Positions 34,744 to 43,416 of a DNA stretch of 43,416 bases are shown here, piece after piece; position 1 is the stretch's first letter; every line of letters begins with the position of its first letter. A program made the position numbers and the translations under genes. The notes below the pieces were generated by a model. It saw nothing but the letters and a program-made list of their open reading frames with translations, searched no databases and was not told the DNA's origin. Source of the DNA: Chitinophaga pinensis (GTDB lineage Bacteria > Bacteroidota > Bacteroidia > Flavobacteriales_D > Crocinitomicaceae); contig CAMDNE010000023.1 of NCBI GenBank assembly GCA_945902745.1, positions 1 to 43,416 of the forward strand, given 5' to 3'.

Positions 34744-35780
34744 TGAATGAAGAAATAGAAGAGGTTGAGAATGATGAAGAAGAACTCTTTGAACATTATA
34801 AAATTATCTCAGACCCAGGACAGGAAATAATTCGAATAGATAAATTTCTACTTGACCGTTTACCAAATACTTCTCGGAACAAAATTCAAAATGCCGCTAA
34901 GAACGGAACTGTTCTCGTTAATGGAGAAAAAGTAAAGCAGAATTATAAGATAAAACCGCACGACGAGGTTTCAATCGTTTTGCCTTACCCTGTAAGAGAA
35001 ATTGAACTTATTCCCCAAGATATTCCTATCGTAATTGAATATGAAGATGATTCTTTAGTTGTAGTGCACAAGCCTTCAAATATGGTTGTTCATCCAGGAT
35101 ATGGCAATTATACTGGAACATTAGTGAATGCACTCGTTTTTCACTTTGATAATTTACCTTATCGCATCCAAGATTATTTTGGAAGACCAGGCTTGGTGCA
35201 TAGATTGGATAAAAACACAACGGGTTTAATGGTTGTCGCTAAAACTGAATTAGCATTGACAAAATTGGCCAAACAGTTTTACGATCGCACAACTGAGCGA
35301 CGTTATCATGCTTTAGTTTGGGGTGATGTAAAGGAAGACGGAACAGTCATTGGGAATATTGGACGCTCATTGAAAAACAGAAAGGTAATGACTGTTTTTC
35401 CCGATGGTGATCACGGTAAACATTCTGTTACGCATTATAAAGTATTAGAGCAATTTGGATTAGTGACATTAATTGAATGTAAATTAGAAACAGGCAGGAC
35501 ACACCAAATCCGAGCGCACATGAAACACATTGGTCATCCTCTTTTTAATGACAATGAATATGGTGGAGATTCGATTGTCAGAGGCACACCTTCTTCTAAA
35601 TACAAGAAATTCATAGAAAATTGTTTCGATTTAATTGATGGTCAAGCATTGCATGCAAAAACACTAGGTTTTGAACACCCGGTTACTGGTGAGTATTTAA
35701 GGTTTGATTCGGAATTATCTCCAGGATTTGAGGCTATACTTCAAAAATGGCGAACATATACACTTCCAGAATCTGATTAA
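34743..35780 (+). CDS. rluD: RluA/RluD-family 23S rRNA pseudouridine synthase
   Basis: Isomerises uridines to pseudouridine in rRNA. At 345 aa it has an acidic N-terminal tail, an S4 RNA-binding domain (about 28-90), and the RluA catalytic core with Asp156 in GLVHRLDKNTTGL as the catalytic aspartate. GRTHQIRAHMKHIGHPL completes the RluD-type signature. The S4 domain and length favour RluD (helix 69 sites) over RluA. It is coupled by a one-base overlap to the T9SS gene before it and followed by a 202-bp gap. Confidence 0.92.
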   Translation: MNEEIEEVENDEEELFEHYKIISDPGQEIIRIDKFLLDRLPNTSRNKIQNAAKNGTVLVNGEKVKQNYKIKPHDEVSIVLPYPVREIELIPQDIPIVIEYEDDSLVVVHKPSNMVVHPGYGNYTGTLVNALVFHFDNLPYRIQDYFGRPGLVHRLDKNTTGLMVVAKTELALTKLAKQFYDRTTERRYHALVWGDVKEDGTVIGNIGRSLKNRKVMTVFPDGDHGKHSVTHYKVLEQFGLVTLIECKLETGRTHQIRAHMKHIGHPLFNDNEYGGDSIVRGTPSSKYKKFIENCFDLIDGQALHAKTLGFEHPVTGEYLRFDSELSPGFEAILQKWRTYTLPESD

Positions 35781-35982
35781 TTGTGATATTTTAATCTTTA
35801 AATAGTTTCATTGTTAAGATTTCAAGCATCTTATCTCTTTTTTTGCTGTTATTTCAAGAACTTTTTTTATTTTTACATTTCGTTGAAAAAACCTATTATT
35901 TAAATTACTTAGTTTTTATAGTTAAGAATTAATAAAAATTTATTTTCTTCGTGCTTACAATTCTAATTGAAAAAGAAATTAT

Positions 35983-38118
35983 ATGTACTACAAATTAGTA
36001 TTACCACTTGTCTTTATTAGCCTTTCATGGCTTTCATTTGCTCAAAACAAATTTGTTCTAGAAGCAGAAACGTACTTCATGAGTGAGAAATATTGTGAAG
36101 GAGCTGATAAATGCAGCTTAGCATATACAAAATTGACTCGTAAAGGAAATCAAGCGAAAAAAATGAAAGCTGATATGGCTTTTAAAACTGCTGAATGTTA
36201 CCGTTTTACGGATAGATTTAGAGAAGCAAATGAATGGTATGATCGTGCATTATTGTTAGATTACCAAGATGTTGTTCCTGAAGTTCACTATTATAATGGT
36301 GAAATGTTGAGAATGATGGGGAGCTTTGATAAAGCTATGATTCAATATGAAGCGTATAAAAAATTGGTTCCTGCAGACGCGAGAGCTGAGGTTGGTATTA
36401 AATCATGTAGAGATAATAAAAGTTTCGTAGCAAACAGAACACGTCATAAAGTTGAGAACCAAGCAGTCATTAATAAGGCTGAGATGGACATGGCTCCAAT
36501 GTTTGCAGATAGAAAAGAATCAAAATTATATTTTGCATCAAGTAGAGCTGGAAGTACAGGTAATGCTACTGATCCAATCTCATGTGAAAATTACATGGAT
36601 ATTTGGATGAGTGAAAAAGATAAAAAAGATAATTGGGGAGAACCTAAATTAGCTGATATTACTGGAAATGTAAACACGGAAGCTCATGAAGGTTCTGTTA
36701 CATTTGATGGAAGAGGTAAAGTAATGTTCTTTACACGTTGTCCTAATTTGAAAAAACAAAACCTTGGTTGTGATATTTGGACATCTGAATTGAAAGGAAA
36801 AGATGAATGGGGTCCAGCAACAAAGTTGAATTTAAAAACAGCTGATTCGGTTTCAGTTGGTCATCCTTGTGTTTCTGATGATGGAAAGTTTTTAGTTTTC
36901 GCTTCTGACATGGTAGGTGGTTTCGGTGGAAGAGATTTATGGTATACAACATATGATAGAAAAGCAGATTCATGGACAGCTCCAAAAAACATGGGTCCTG
37001 AAGTAAATACAGCTGGAAATGAATTGTTTCCTACATTCGGTAAGGATGGTAGTTTGTATTTTGCAACGGACGGTATGCCAGGTTTAGGAGGTTTGGATAT
37101 CTTCCGAGCAGTGAAGGTTGGTGAAGAAATGAAATGGGAAAATGCAAAGAACTTAGGTTTTCCAATAAATTCTGAAAATAATGATTATTCATTATATGAA
37201 TATTCAGATCGTAAAGGTTATTTCACATCAGAAAGAAAAAATCCAGACGGAAAATTCAATCCAGATATCTACAGTTACGAAATGCCACCAAACATCTTTG
37301 ATTTAAAAGTTATTGTAAGTGAATTAGGTGATAAGACAATTAAAATTGCAGATGTTCGTGTTGTTGTTAAAGGTTCAGACAATGCAATTTGGGAAGGTTA
37401 TACTAAAAAAGATGGTTCTATTTTTTGGGATAAAAAACCTGATGGATTGCGTTATGTGAATGAAGTAACTTCTTACACAATTAACATTTCAAAAGAAGGT
37501 TACCATCCAGATAAAAAAGGAGCGCAGTTTACAACTGTTGGTTTGAATTATGATCAAAACTTTATTATAGATATGGCATTATTGCCTAAGAAACCAATTC
37601 GTCTTCCTGAAGTTCGTTATCCATTAGACAAATGGGTGTTGTTAGTTGATTCTACTATTAATTCACCAGATTCACTACTATTTGTATATAACTTATTACA
37701 AGAATATCCTGAAATGGTTCTAGAATTAAGTTCTCATACGGATGCACGAGGAAGTAATGAAAGAAATCAAAAGCTTTCAGAAAATCGTGCTAAAGCATGT
37801 TATAAGTACTTGATTGAACAAAAAGGAGTCGATCCACGTAGAATTGTACCAGTTGGTAAGGGTGAAGTTGAGCCTAGAACGATTTGGAAAAAAGGAGGTA
37901 TTTACATTTCATCTCAGCCTTCTGATATGAATGGTGTTGAAACAATATTACTGAACGAGGCTTACATTAATCAATTCAAAACTTCCGACAAAAAATTATT
38001 TGATCAATTGCACCAGTTGAATCGTCGAACAGAAGGTAAAGTACTTAGAATGGATTTTAATCCAGCAACTTCTCCTGCAGCGAATCCTGGATTATTGATT
38101 TTTGTTAAATACCCTTAA
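35983..38118 (+). CDS. PorE-like OmpA-family protein (TPR, beta-propeller, CRD, OmpA)
   Basis: A 711-aa exported protein. In order: signal peptide (about 1-20, ending SFAQ), TPR-like helices (about 25-150), five or so PD40/WD40-like propeller blades (about 155-430, with KLYFASSRAG, FLVFASDMVGGFGGRDLWY, SLYFATDGMPGLGGLDIF), a carboxypeptidase-regulatory-like domain (about 432-530), and a C-terminal OmpA peptidoglycan-binding domain (about 555-711, with SSHTDARGSNERNQKLSENRA). This is the order seen in PorE, a type IX secretion accessory that ties the outer-membrane complex to peptidoglycan. Bacteroidota carry several paralogues, so this copy's T9SS role is likely but unproven. A terminator follows. 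Confidence 0.87.
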   Translation: MYYKLVLPLVFISLSWLSFAQNKFVLEAETYFMSEKYCEGADKCSLAYTKLTRKGNQAKKMKADMAFKTAECYRFTDRFREANEWYDRALLLDYQDVVPEVHYYNGEMLRMMGSFDKAMIQYEAYKKLVPADARAEVGIKSCRDNKSFVANRTRHKVENQAVINKAEMDMAPMFADRKESKLYFASSRAGSTGNATDPISCENYMDIWMSEKDKKDNWGEPKLADITGNVNTEAHEGSVTFDGRGKVMFFTRCPNLKKQNLGCDIWTSELKGKDEWGPATKLNLKTADSVSVGHPCVSDDGKFLVFASDMVGGFGGRDLWYTTYDRKADSWTAPKNMGPEVNTAGNELFPTFGKDGSLYFATDGMPGLGGLDIFRAVKVGEEMKWENAKNLGFPINSENNDYSLYEYSDRKGYFTSERKNPDGKFNPDIYSYEMPPNIFDLKVIVSELGDKTIKIADVRVVVKGSDNAIWEGYTKKDGSIFWDKKPDGLRYVNEVTSYTINISKEGYHPDKKGAQFTTVGLNYDQNFIIDMALLPKKPIRLPEVRYPLDKWVLLVDSTINSPDSLLFVYNLLQEYPEMVLELSSHTDARGSNERNQKLSENRAKACYKYLIEQKGVDPRRIVPVGKGEVEPRTIWKKGGIYISSQPSDMNGVETILLNEAYINQFKTSDKKLFDQLHQLNRRTEGKVLRMDFNPATSPAANPGLLIFVKYP

Positions 38119-38139
38119 CAATAAAAGGATTTTAAATTG

Positions 38140-38171
38140 AAAAGCGCTGATAGTTATCAGCGCTTTTTTTT
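38140..38171 (+). terminator. Rho-independent terminator after the PorE-like gene
   Basis: A 13-bp near-perfect stem (AAAAGCGCTGATA, 38140-38152, with TATCAGCGCTTTT, 38155-38167) around a tight GT loop, running into a T tract. It begins 22 bp after the stop. Confidence 0.92.
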
Positions 38172-38199
38172 GTATCTTCAAGAAGGTAAATTAATATAA

Positions 38200-39432
38200 A
38201 TGCAAGAAAAATACCTTCATTATCTTTGGAAATACAAACTACTACCGCTTCATAAAATGGAATTGGTTGACGGTAGAATGTTTAAAGTTATTTCTCATGG
38301 GGAGCATAATGCATATGAAAGTGGGCCAGATTTTTTAAATGCAAAAATTGAAATTGACGGTTTGGTCTGGTTTGGAAATGTCGAATTACATCTAAAATCT
38401 AAAGATTGGTATTCGCACAAGCATCAAAATGATTCTGCTTATGACAACGTTATTTTACATGTTGTTTTAGAGAATAATGGAGATGTATTTATAAAAAACG
38501 AAAAAATCCCTACACTTGAATTAATTAATGTTATTAAACAAGAACATTATCAGAAATTTGAACTTCTTTTAAAAAATAAAAAAACCATTCTTTGTGGTTC
38601 ACTTTTATATTCAATACCAGATATACTAATTATCTCATTGCAAGAAAGGGCTTTGATTGATCGATTAAATCGTAAGACAAACAATATTATTGTGCATGCA
38701 GGCTCATCTGATCCTAAGCAAATCCTCTATTTTTTAATGGCTAGGGCAATGGGTGCAAAAATAAATCAATTACCTTTTGAAGAATTAACGCATAGACTAC
38801 CATTGCATGAATTAAAGAATAAAAAGATTAGAAATCAAGCTGATTTAATTGTGATTTCAAGTGGATTATCTTGTCCAGATTCAATAACAGATCATTTGGC
38901 GTATAACAGAATTATTCAAAGCGAAAAACAACTTATAAATGGATCTGTTTCTGCGCAGTCTTGGAAATTTGCAGGTACTCGACCCGGAAATTCGCCGAAA
39001 ATTAGAATTGTACAGTTCGCGAAAATGATTCAACAATTCGATTTTGAAGTGAGTTTTGTTTATCTAGATACTGAAAATTTACTGCAATACATTTTAAAAT
39101 TACTAACAATTGAAGAGGAAACTCCTTCTCTTTTAAGCGGCTTTAATCAACTTTCACTTTCTTTTAAACATCAACTTATTATTAACTGTTTTGTTCCGTT
39201 CATATATTGGTTCGGACAAAAAAACGAAGATGAACTATTAGTGGAAAAATCTATTGAATTAATGCGTTTATTGCCTGCTGAGCAAAACGCAACTTTGGAT
39301 AAATGGATAAAAAATAAAATTGTTCCACGAAATGCCGCTGAATCACAGTCAATGCTAGAAGTGATAAATGAATTGTGTTCAAAAAAAAAATGTTTATCTT
39401 GTGAGATTGGAATACGACTTTTAAGTAAATGA
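38200..39432 (+). CDS. DUF2851 family protein
   Basis: A 410-aa cytoplasmic protein of the Bacteroidota-enriched DUF2851 family. The N terminus (YLHYLWKYKLLPLHKMEL, then GPDFLNAKIEIDGLVWFGNVELHLKSKDWYSHKH) is the recognisable core; the ExH-type Asp/Glu/Lys/His arrangement (D-F-N-A-K-I, G-x-V-E-x-H-x-K-x-x-D-W) suggests a nuclease-like PD-(D/E)XK fold, which is inference. No function is established. The ATG of the PspC-like gene overlaps its stop by 4 bases (ATGA), and the run continues without gaps into the K+ channel and RfbD-like genes. Confidence 0.85.
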   Translation: MQEKYLHYLWKYKLLPLHKMELVDGRMFKVISHGEHNAYESGPDFLNAKIEIDGLVWFGNVELHLKSKDWYSHKHQNDSAYDNVILHVVLENNGDVFIKNEKIPTLELINVIKQEHYQKFELLLKNKKTILCGSLLYSIPDILIISLQERALIDRLNRKTNNIIVHAGSSDPKQILYFLMARAMGAKINQLPFEELTHRLPLHELKNKKIRNQADLIVISSGLSCPDSITDHLAYNRIIQSEKQLINGSVSAQSWKFAGTRPGNSPKIRIVQFAKMIQQFDFEVSFVYLDTENLLQYILKLLTIEEETPSLLSGFNQLSLSFKHQLIINCFVPFIYWFGQKNEDELLVEKSIELMRLLPAEQNATLDKWIKNKIVPRNAAESQSMLEVINELCSKKKCLSCEIGIRLLSK

Positions 39433-39665
39433 GAACCATACAAAAAATAATTTTTTTCTTTGAAATGCGTTCTTTTGGCGTATGTGCTTGGTGGGCCAGA
39501 AAATTGGGCATTAATATATCTAAAGTGCGTCTTGGATTTATATATGCTTCATTTATTACGATGGGATCACCACTAATTTTATACCTGGCAATGGCTTGGA
39601 TTTTAGAGCACAAACATTACTTCAAATTACAACGGAAACGCAAGAAAACTATTTGGGAGCTTTAA
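39429..39665 (+). CDS. PspC-domain small membrane protein
   Basis: A 78-aa protein that is almost entirely a PspC-like domain. FGVCAWWARKLGINISKVRLGFIYASFITMG matches the family pattern of an amphipathic start, a 'G(I/L)xxxxVRL' core and a membrane helix (about 33-58), followed by a basic C-terminal tail (KLQRKRKK). In Proteobacteria PspC senses envelope stress, but no PspA or PspB is present, and isolated PspC-like proteins in Bacteroidota have no settled role. It overlaps DUF2851 by 4 bp and is followed by the channel gene after one base. Confidence 0.8.
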   Translation: MRTIQKIIFFFEMRSFGVCAWWARKLGINISKVRLGFIYASFITMGSPLILYLAMAWILEHKHYFKLQRKRKKTIWEL

Positions 39666-39666
39666 G

Positions 39667-40692
39667 ATGATTTTTAAGTATAAATTTTTCAAAAAGATTT
39701 ATTTTTTTCTAATTCTCATGTTTTTGATTATTGGAGTCGGAACAATGGGATATGTTTTGATAGAAAAATGGAATTTTTTCGATTCATTTTATATGACAAT
39801 TATCACTATGTCAACTGTAGGTTTTGGTGAAGTACATGAATTATCAGTTGAAGGAAAAATGTTTACTGCCTTTTTACTGATTTCGTGTTTTGGTATATTT
39901 GCATACACAATTTCTTCACTAACAAGTTATATTGTAGGCGGAGAATATAGAACCAACCTTCGAGATTTTAAAATCATGAAAAAAATGAGAATAATGGAAA
40001 ATCACGTAATTATTTGTGGATTTGGTAGAGTTGGAAAACAAGTTGCATTGGATTTACTGCAATTTGGGATTCCATTTGTGGTCGTAGAAAATGATGAGAA
40101 AACAATTGAAAACGAAACAACTAATGAATTTTTATTTATCAAAGGAGATTCAACAAACCAAGGGATATTGGAATCCGCAAATATTAATAATGCTAAAGCA
40201 ATCATTTCATGCTTACCAAAAGATGCGGATAATGTGTATGTTGTTTTATCTGCTAGAGAAATTAAAAAGAATTTGACAATTGTCTCAAGAGCAACTTTGC
40301 CCTCAGCAATCTCAAAATTAAAAATGGCTGGCGCTAATCATGTCATTATGCCTGATTCAATCGGAGGGTCGCATATGGCATCTCTAATTAATAATCCAGA
40401 TGTTATTGAATTCATGGATGCAATTAAAGTTCAAGGTTTTAGCGGTGGAACTAATATAGAATCGATTGATTTTAATGAATTACCAATTGAATTTCAAAAT
40501 AAAACAATAGGCCAATTAGAAGCTAAACGATTGACAGGAGTAACAATTATTGGTTTCAAAACACCAGAAGGTGAATACATTATAAACCCAGATTTTGAAA
40601 TTGAAGTAGTGCCTAAATCACAACTTTTTGTCTTAGGTTCTGCTGAACAAATTCAAAAACTAAATGCTATTTTCGGAATAAATCAGAATTAA
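39667..40692 (+). CDS. Two-helix potassium channel with RCK/TrkA domains
   Basis: A 341-aa MthK-like channel subunit with TM1 (about 11-32), pore helix and selectivity filter TVGFG at 50-54 (Phe for the common Tyr, a known variant), TM2 (about 65-90), then a cytoplasmic TrkA-N/RCK domain (about 112-230, GFGRVG at 118-123) and TrkA-C (about 258-338). Four subunits would form the pore, gated by a ligand such as Ca2+ or nucleotide at the RCK ring; ATP- or NAD-type binding is suggested by VVVENDE after the glycine motif. It starts one base after the PspC-like stop and abuts the RfbD-like start. Confidence 0.93.
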   Translation: MIFKYKFFKKIYFFLILMFLIIGVGTMGYVLIEKWNFFDSFYMTIITMSTVGFGEVHELSVEGKMFTAFLLISCFGIFAYTISSLTSYIVGGEYRTNLRDFKIMKKMRIMENHVIICGFGRVGKQVALDLLQFGIPFVVVENDEKTIENETTNEFLFIKGDSTNQGILESANINNAKAIISCLPKDADNVYVVLSAREIKKNLTIVSRATLPSAISKLKMAGANHVIMPDSIGGSHMASLINNPDVIEFMDAIKVQGFSGGTNIESIDFNELPIEFQNKTIGQLEAKRLTGVTIIGFKTPEGEYIINPDFEIEVVPKSQLFVLGSAEQIQKLNAIFGINQN

Positions 40693-41574
40693 ATGGGCAT
40701 ATTAATTACAGGGTCAAATGGACTACTAGGTCAGAAAATTGTTGCTCTTTGTTTGAAGAATAATTTTCTTTTTCTTGCCACATCATTAGGCGAAAACAGA
40801 AATCAAGATTGTGTGTCGTCATTTTATCTAGGATTGGATATCACGAATGAAAAAGAGATAAATCATATTTTCACAACTTTCAAACCAACCCATGTGATTC
40901 ATACTGCAGCAATTACAAATGTAGATTATTGCGAACAGAACGAAGCGGAATGTAATATTGTCAATACCAAAGCTGTTGAATATCTTTTTAATGCTGCAAA
41001 ATCAGTAGATGCACATTTTCAACTTCTTTCTACGGATTTCGTTTTTGATGGTGAAAAAGGAAATTACACGGAAGAAGATGATGTCAATCCATTGAGCATA
41101 TACGGTAAATCGAAAGTTAATGCCGAGAAGATTCTAATTGAAAACAGTTATACTAATTGGTCAATTGTTAGAACGATAATTGTATACGGAACAGGAAATA
41201 ACCTATCCAGATCAAATATTATTTGTTGGGCCAAAGATGCTTTAGCAAATGGGGACAAACTTTCAATTATTGACGATCAATTTCGTGCGCCAACTTGGGC
41301 ATTTGATTTGGCTTGGGCATGCTTGGAAATTTGTAAACTTAACAAAAAGGGCATTTATCATATTTCTGGACCAGAATTAATGTCGGTTTTTGAAATTGTA
41401 AATCGCATTGCGAATCATTTTTCGTATTCAATAGAAAATTTAAGTCGCTCAAACAGCAAAGATTTAAATCAACCAGCAAAAAGACCACCAAAAACGGGAT
41501 TTGACTTGTCAAAAGCACGAAAAGAGTTGAATTACAATCCCAAAAAAATCGAGGAAACCTTGGATTTAATCTGA
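40693..41574 (+). CDS. RfbD-like dTDP-4-dehydrorhamnose reductase family SDR
   Basis: A 293-aa extended SDR of the RmlD substrate-binding family. GSNGLLG at 7-13 binds the nucleotide, STDFVFDGEKGNYTEED is the family signature, and Tyr137 with Lys141 in SIYGKSKVNAE is the catalytic pair. The classic role is NADPH reduction of dTDP-4-keto-rhamnose, and RfbB in this window makes the first intermediate. However, the RmlC epimerase is absent and the gene abuts a K+ channel stop codon with no gap, far from the sugar locus, so a different reductase role is possible. Confidence 0.82.
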   Translation: MGILITGSNGLLGQKIVALCLKNNFLFLATSLGENRNQDCVSSFYLGLDITNEKEINHIFTTFKPTHVIHTAAITNVDYCEQNEAECNIVNTKAVEYLFNAAKSVDAHFQLLSTDFVFDGEKGNYTEEDDVNPLSIYGKSKVNAEKILIENSYTNWSIVRTIIVYGTGNNLSRSNIICWAKDALANGDKLSIIDDQFRAPTWAFDLAWACLEICKLNKKGIYHISGPELMSVFEIVNRIANHFSYSIENLSRSNSKDLNQPAKRPPKTGFDLSKARKELNYNPKKIEETLDLI

Positions 41575-41576
41575 GT

Positions 41577-41606
41577 TTTGATTTAAAATAAAAAATAGTA
41601 TATTCG
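41577..41606 (+). promoter_or_regulatory. Probable promoter for the amino-acid permease
   Basis: TTTG (41577-41580), 18 bases, then TATATTCG (41599-41606): both halves of the Bacteroidota promoter with one mismatch in TAnnTTTG. It lies 24 bp before the ATG and just after the RfbD-like stop. Confidence 0.45.
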
Positions 41607-41629
41607 TCGTTCATTAAATAATAAGTAAG

Positions 41630-43195
41630 ATGGCAGGTAGTCCTTGGCGGAAAAAGCCGATTTCAGCATTTGAAGCAGATATGAAAAAAAATGAACTTAA
41701 GCGTGTACTTACTCGCTGGGGTTTAACTTCCTTAGGTATAGGAGCAATTATCGGTGGTGGAATTTTTACCCTCACAGGCATAGCTGCTCACGATCATGCC
41801 GGTCCAGCTTTGGCGCTAGCTTTTGTTATAGCAGGTGTAGGTTGTTTATTTGCTTCATTGTGCTATGCTGAATTCTCTGCAGTATTGCCTGTTGAAGGAT
41901 CAGCTTATGCTTATTCATATGGAACCGTAGGTGAACTTTTTGCTTGGTTAATCGGATGGAATCTTATTCTAGAATACATGATGGGAGCTACAACAGTAGC
42001 CGTTGCTTGGAGTGGCTATTTTGAAAAATTACTTCATCAGATGGGAATACATCCCCCCATTTGGTTAATGAATGATCCTATTACTGCAGCAGAAAAAACC
42101 CGTTTAGCTATTGAAGCTGCCGAAAAATCTGGTAACACTGAAGTTGTTAGTCAATTAATGAATCAACCCTCAATTGCCTTCAATTTGCCTGCATTTTTGA
42201 TTACTTGGGTGGTAACATCTATATTAGTTCGTGGTATAAAAGAGGCTGCAAAAACAAACAACTTGATTGTAATTTTGAAAGTTGCAGTGGTATTATTTGT
42301 AATTATTGTTGGCTTCTTTTTTATTGACACAAACAACTGGACACCTTTTATTCCAGATCAAATTGTTAACCCAGATGGATCTACGCAGTTTGGATGGAGC
42401 GGTGTTATAACCGCTGCGACGATTGTGTTTTTCGCATACATTGGTTTTGATGCTGTGTCAACACAGGCAGGTGAAGCAATAAATCCAAAGAAGGATGTAC
42501 CATTTGCTATTATTGCATCTTTAGTGATTTGTACAGTTCTATATATTCTTGTATCCTTGGTGCTTACAGGGATGGTTCCTTATGGTGAACTAGACATGAA
42601 AGCCCCTGTAGCTTCAGCCTTTGAAGGGGTTGGAATGCCATGGGCGACTACTTTAATCACAGTTGCAGCAGTAGCTGGATTGATGTCGGTTATGTTAGTT
42701 ATGATGTTAGGTCAAACAAGAATTTTCTTAGGAATGGCAAAGGATGGATTATTACCCTACAAGATTTTCGGGAAAGTCCACCCTAAATTCAAGACACCAT
42801 TCAGAAGTACGGTAATCGTGGGATTGGTTATTTCAATTGTAGCTTCCTTAACTCCTATTGATAAAGTTTCTGAAATGTGTAGTATGGGAACTTTATTGGC
42901 TTTCGCTATGATCTCTGGGGCTGTATTGGTCTTGAGATATAAACAACCAGATTTGGAACGTCCATTTAGAGTGCCTTATTTACCCGTTGTATCTTTTCTG
43001 GGAGTAGGTTTCAATGTGTTTTTAATGTGCTATGTTCGTCCAGAAACTTGGGTTGCTTTCCTTTGTTGGTCGGCCTTAGGTGTTATCGTTTACTTTACAT
43101 ACTCACGAAGAAATAGTAAACTAAACGAATGGGAATTCGAACAGTCTTTAAAAGGTCATGATTCTACACTTAATGCTTCAGAAGAGCAAGAATAA
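41630..43195 (+). CDS. APC-family amino-acid permease (cationic amino-acid transporter type)
   Basis: A 521-aa permease with 12 or so membrane helices. The conserved unwound helix-1 motif appears as GIGAIIGGGIFTLTG (about 36-50). Other features are the helix 3 to 6 region with YAEFSAVLPVEGSAYAYSYGTVGELFAWLIGWNLILEYMMG, typical of the CAT/YfnA branch, and FFAYIGFDAVSTQAGEAINPKKDVP. The loop at about 140-180 is longer than usual and charged. Substrate is probably a cationic or broad range of amino acids. A related permease begins 36 bp downstream. Confidence 0.92.
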   Translation: MAGSPWRKKPISAFEADMKKNELKRVLTRWGLTSLGIGAIIGGGIFTLTGIAAHDHAGPALALAFVIAGVGCLFASLCYAEFSAVLPVEGSAYAYSYGTVGELFAWLIGWNLILEYMMGATTVAVAWSGYFEKLLHQMGIHPPIWLMNDPITAAEKTRLAIEAAEKSGNTEVVSQLMNQPSIAFNLPAFLITWVVTSILVRGIKEAAKTNNLIVILKVAVVLFVIIVGFFFIDTNNWTPFIPDQIVNPDGSTQFGWSGVITAATIVFFAYIGFDAVSTQAGEAINPKKDVPFAIIASLVICTVLYILVSLVLTGMVPYGELDMKAPVASAFEGVGMPWATTLITVAAVAGLMSVMLVMMLGQTRIFLGMAKDGLLPYKIFGKVHPKFKTPFRSTVIVGLVISIVASLTPIDKVSEMCSMGTLLAFAMISGAVLVLRYKQPDLERPFRVPYLPVVSFLGVGFNVFLMCYVRPETWVAFLCWSALGVIVYFTYSRRNSKLNEWEFEQSLKGHDSTLNASEEQE

Positions 43196-43231
43196 AAAAT
43201 AAGTCTTGCATTTGTAGGACTTCCTTGAAAT

Positions 43232-43416
43232 ATGGAAAATAATTTAAAACGAACTCTCGGCTTACTGGATGCAACAAGTATTGTTGCAGGATCAATGATT
43301 GGTTCTGGAATTTTTATTGTCACAACACCTATGATGAGGGATATTGGTTCCGCAGGATGGATGATGGTGTTATGGTTGTTGACAGGTTTAATAACAGTTT
43401 TTGCTGCATTGAGTTA
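43232..43416 (+). CDS. APC-family amino-acid permease, 3' end outside the window
   Basis: The first 61 codons of a second permease start at ATG 43232, 36 bp after the previous stop. The APC helix-1 motif appears as SIVAGSMIGSGIFIVTT, and helix 2 follows (MMVLWLLTGLITVFAAL). It differs enough from its neighbour to be a separate subfamily (closer to the LAT-type exchangers, by the SMIGSGIF motif) rather than a fresh duplicate. Its length and C terminus cannot be seen. Confidence 0.85.
   Translation, partial: MENNLKRTLGLLDATSIVAGSMIGSGIFIVTTPMMRDIGSAGWMMVLWLLTGLITVFAALS

Noticed and set aside
35781-35982. RNA gene in the gap before the PorE-like gene
   Set aside because: The 202 bp are AT-rich without tRNA-like arms or strong stems; I see only a probable leader region.
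39251-39613. Antisense open frame of 120 codons across the DUF2851/PspC-like junction
   Set aside because: It overlaps two genes with recognisable domains and shows no protein-like features of its own.
43196-43231. Terminator between the two permeases
   Set aside because: AAGTC and GACTT can pair, but the stem is 5 bp with no T run; read-through is more likely.
1-43416. A defence, phage or toxin system
   Set aside because: No nuclease, methylase, toxin-antitoxin pair, integrase or transposase is recognisable in any frame; the unknown genes do not form such a set.

Overview
The window is AT-rich (my estimate is mid-30s % GC) and reads as a chromosome segment of a Bacteroidota bacterium, most likely a flavobacterium. 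I infer this from two large secreted proteins ending in type IX secretion (T9SS) sorting domains (type B at 5585-8044, type A at 32506-34743), a PorE-like OmpA protein, an HU-CCDC81/SPOR protein, a DUF2851 protein, a split transketolase, weak Shine-Dalgarno signals and several TAnnTTTG-type -7 promoter elements. I see no rRNA, tRNA, CRISPR array, transposase, integrase or phage gene. It looks like core chromosome plus one surface-sugar locus.

Layout. 1-4.9 kb: a small unknown gene, then on the minus strand a class III aminotransferase and a split transketolase whose two halves are separated by a secreted vWA-domain gene. 5.2-8.1 kb: a small secreted protein overlapping a T9SS type B cargo protein, closed by a strong terminator. 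8.2-13.4 kb: gapA, then a minus-strand run ribD, EamA transporter, metallo-beta-lactamase-fold hydrolase, HU/SPOR protein. 13.5-19.2 kb: an MFS transporter, a secreted His/Cys protein, a 2-Cys peroxiredoxin divergent from oxyR, then an outer-membrane-like protein and waaA (Kdo transferase).

19.35-27.8 kb: a plus-strand nucleotide-sugar locus. A DegT aminotransferase, a hexapeptide acetyltransferase, a Gfo/Idh dehydrogenase and a WbpA/WbpO-type dehydrogenase match the Wbp route to UDP-2,3-diacetamido-glucuronic acid. UDP-glucose dehydrogenase plus UDP-glucuronate decarboxylase would give UDP-xylose. RfbB makes dTDP-4-keto-6-deoxyglucose. A CpsB/YwqE-like phosphatase closes the run. No glycosyltransferase, flippase or polymerase is present, so this is a precursor-supply block. 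Its gene boundaries hold families of short degenerate repeats: AATTACG heptads, CCTTTGTG/CCTATGTG words and TTCGAyAArCTCA words.

27.9-43.4 kb: acs and a DUF2279 gene (minus); then on plus a LOG-family hydrolase, a kinase-less PASTA protein, a T9SS cargo protein, an RluD-type pseudouridine synthase, the PorE-like protein with a terminator, a tightly packed run of DUF2851, PspC-like, K+ channel/TrkA and RfbD-like genes, and two amino-acid permeases, the second cut by the window end.

I did not find a clearly new multi-gene system. The items most worth a second look are the vWA gene wedged in frame between the transketolase halves, the intergenic repeat families across the sugar locus, and the secreted His/Cys protein behind a perfect palindrome.
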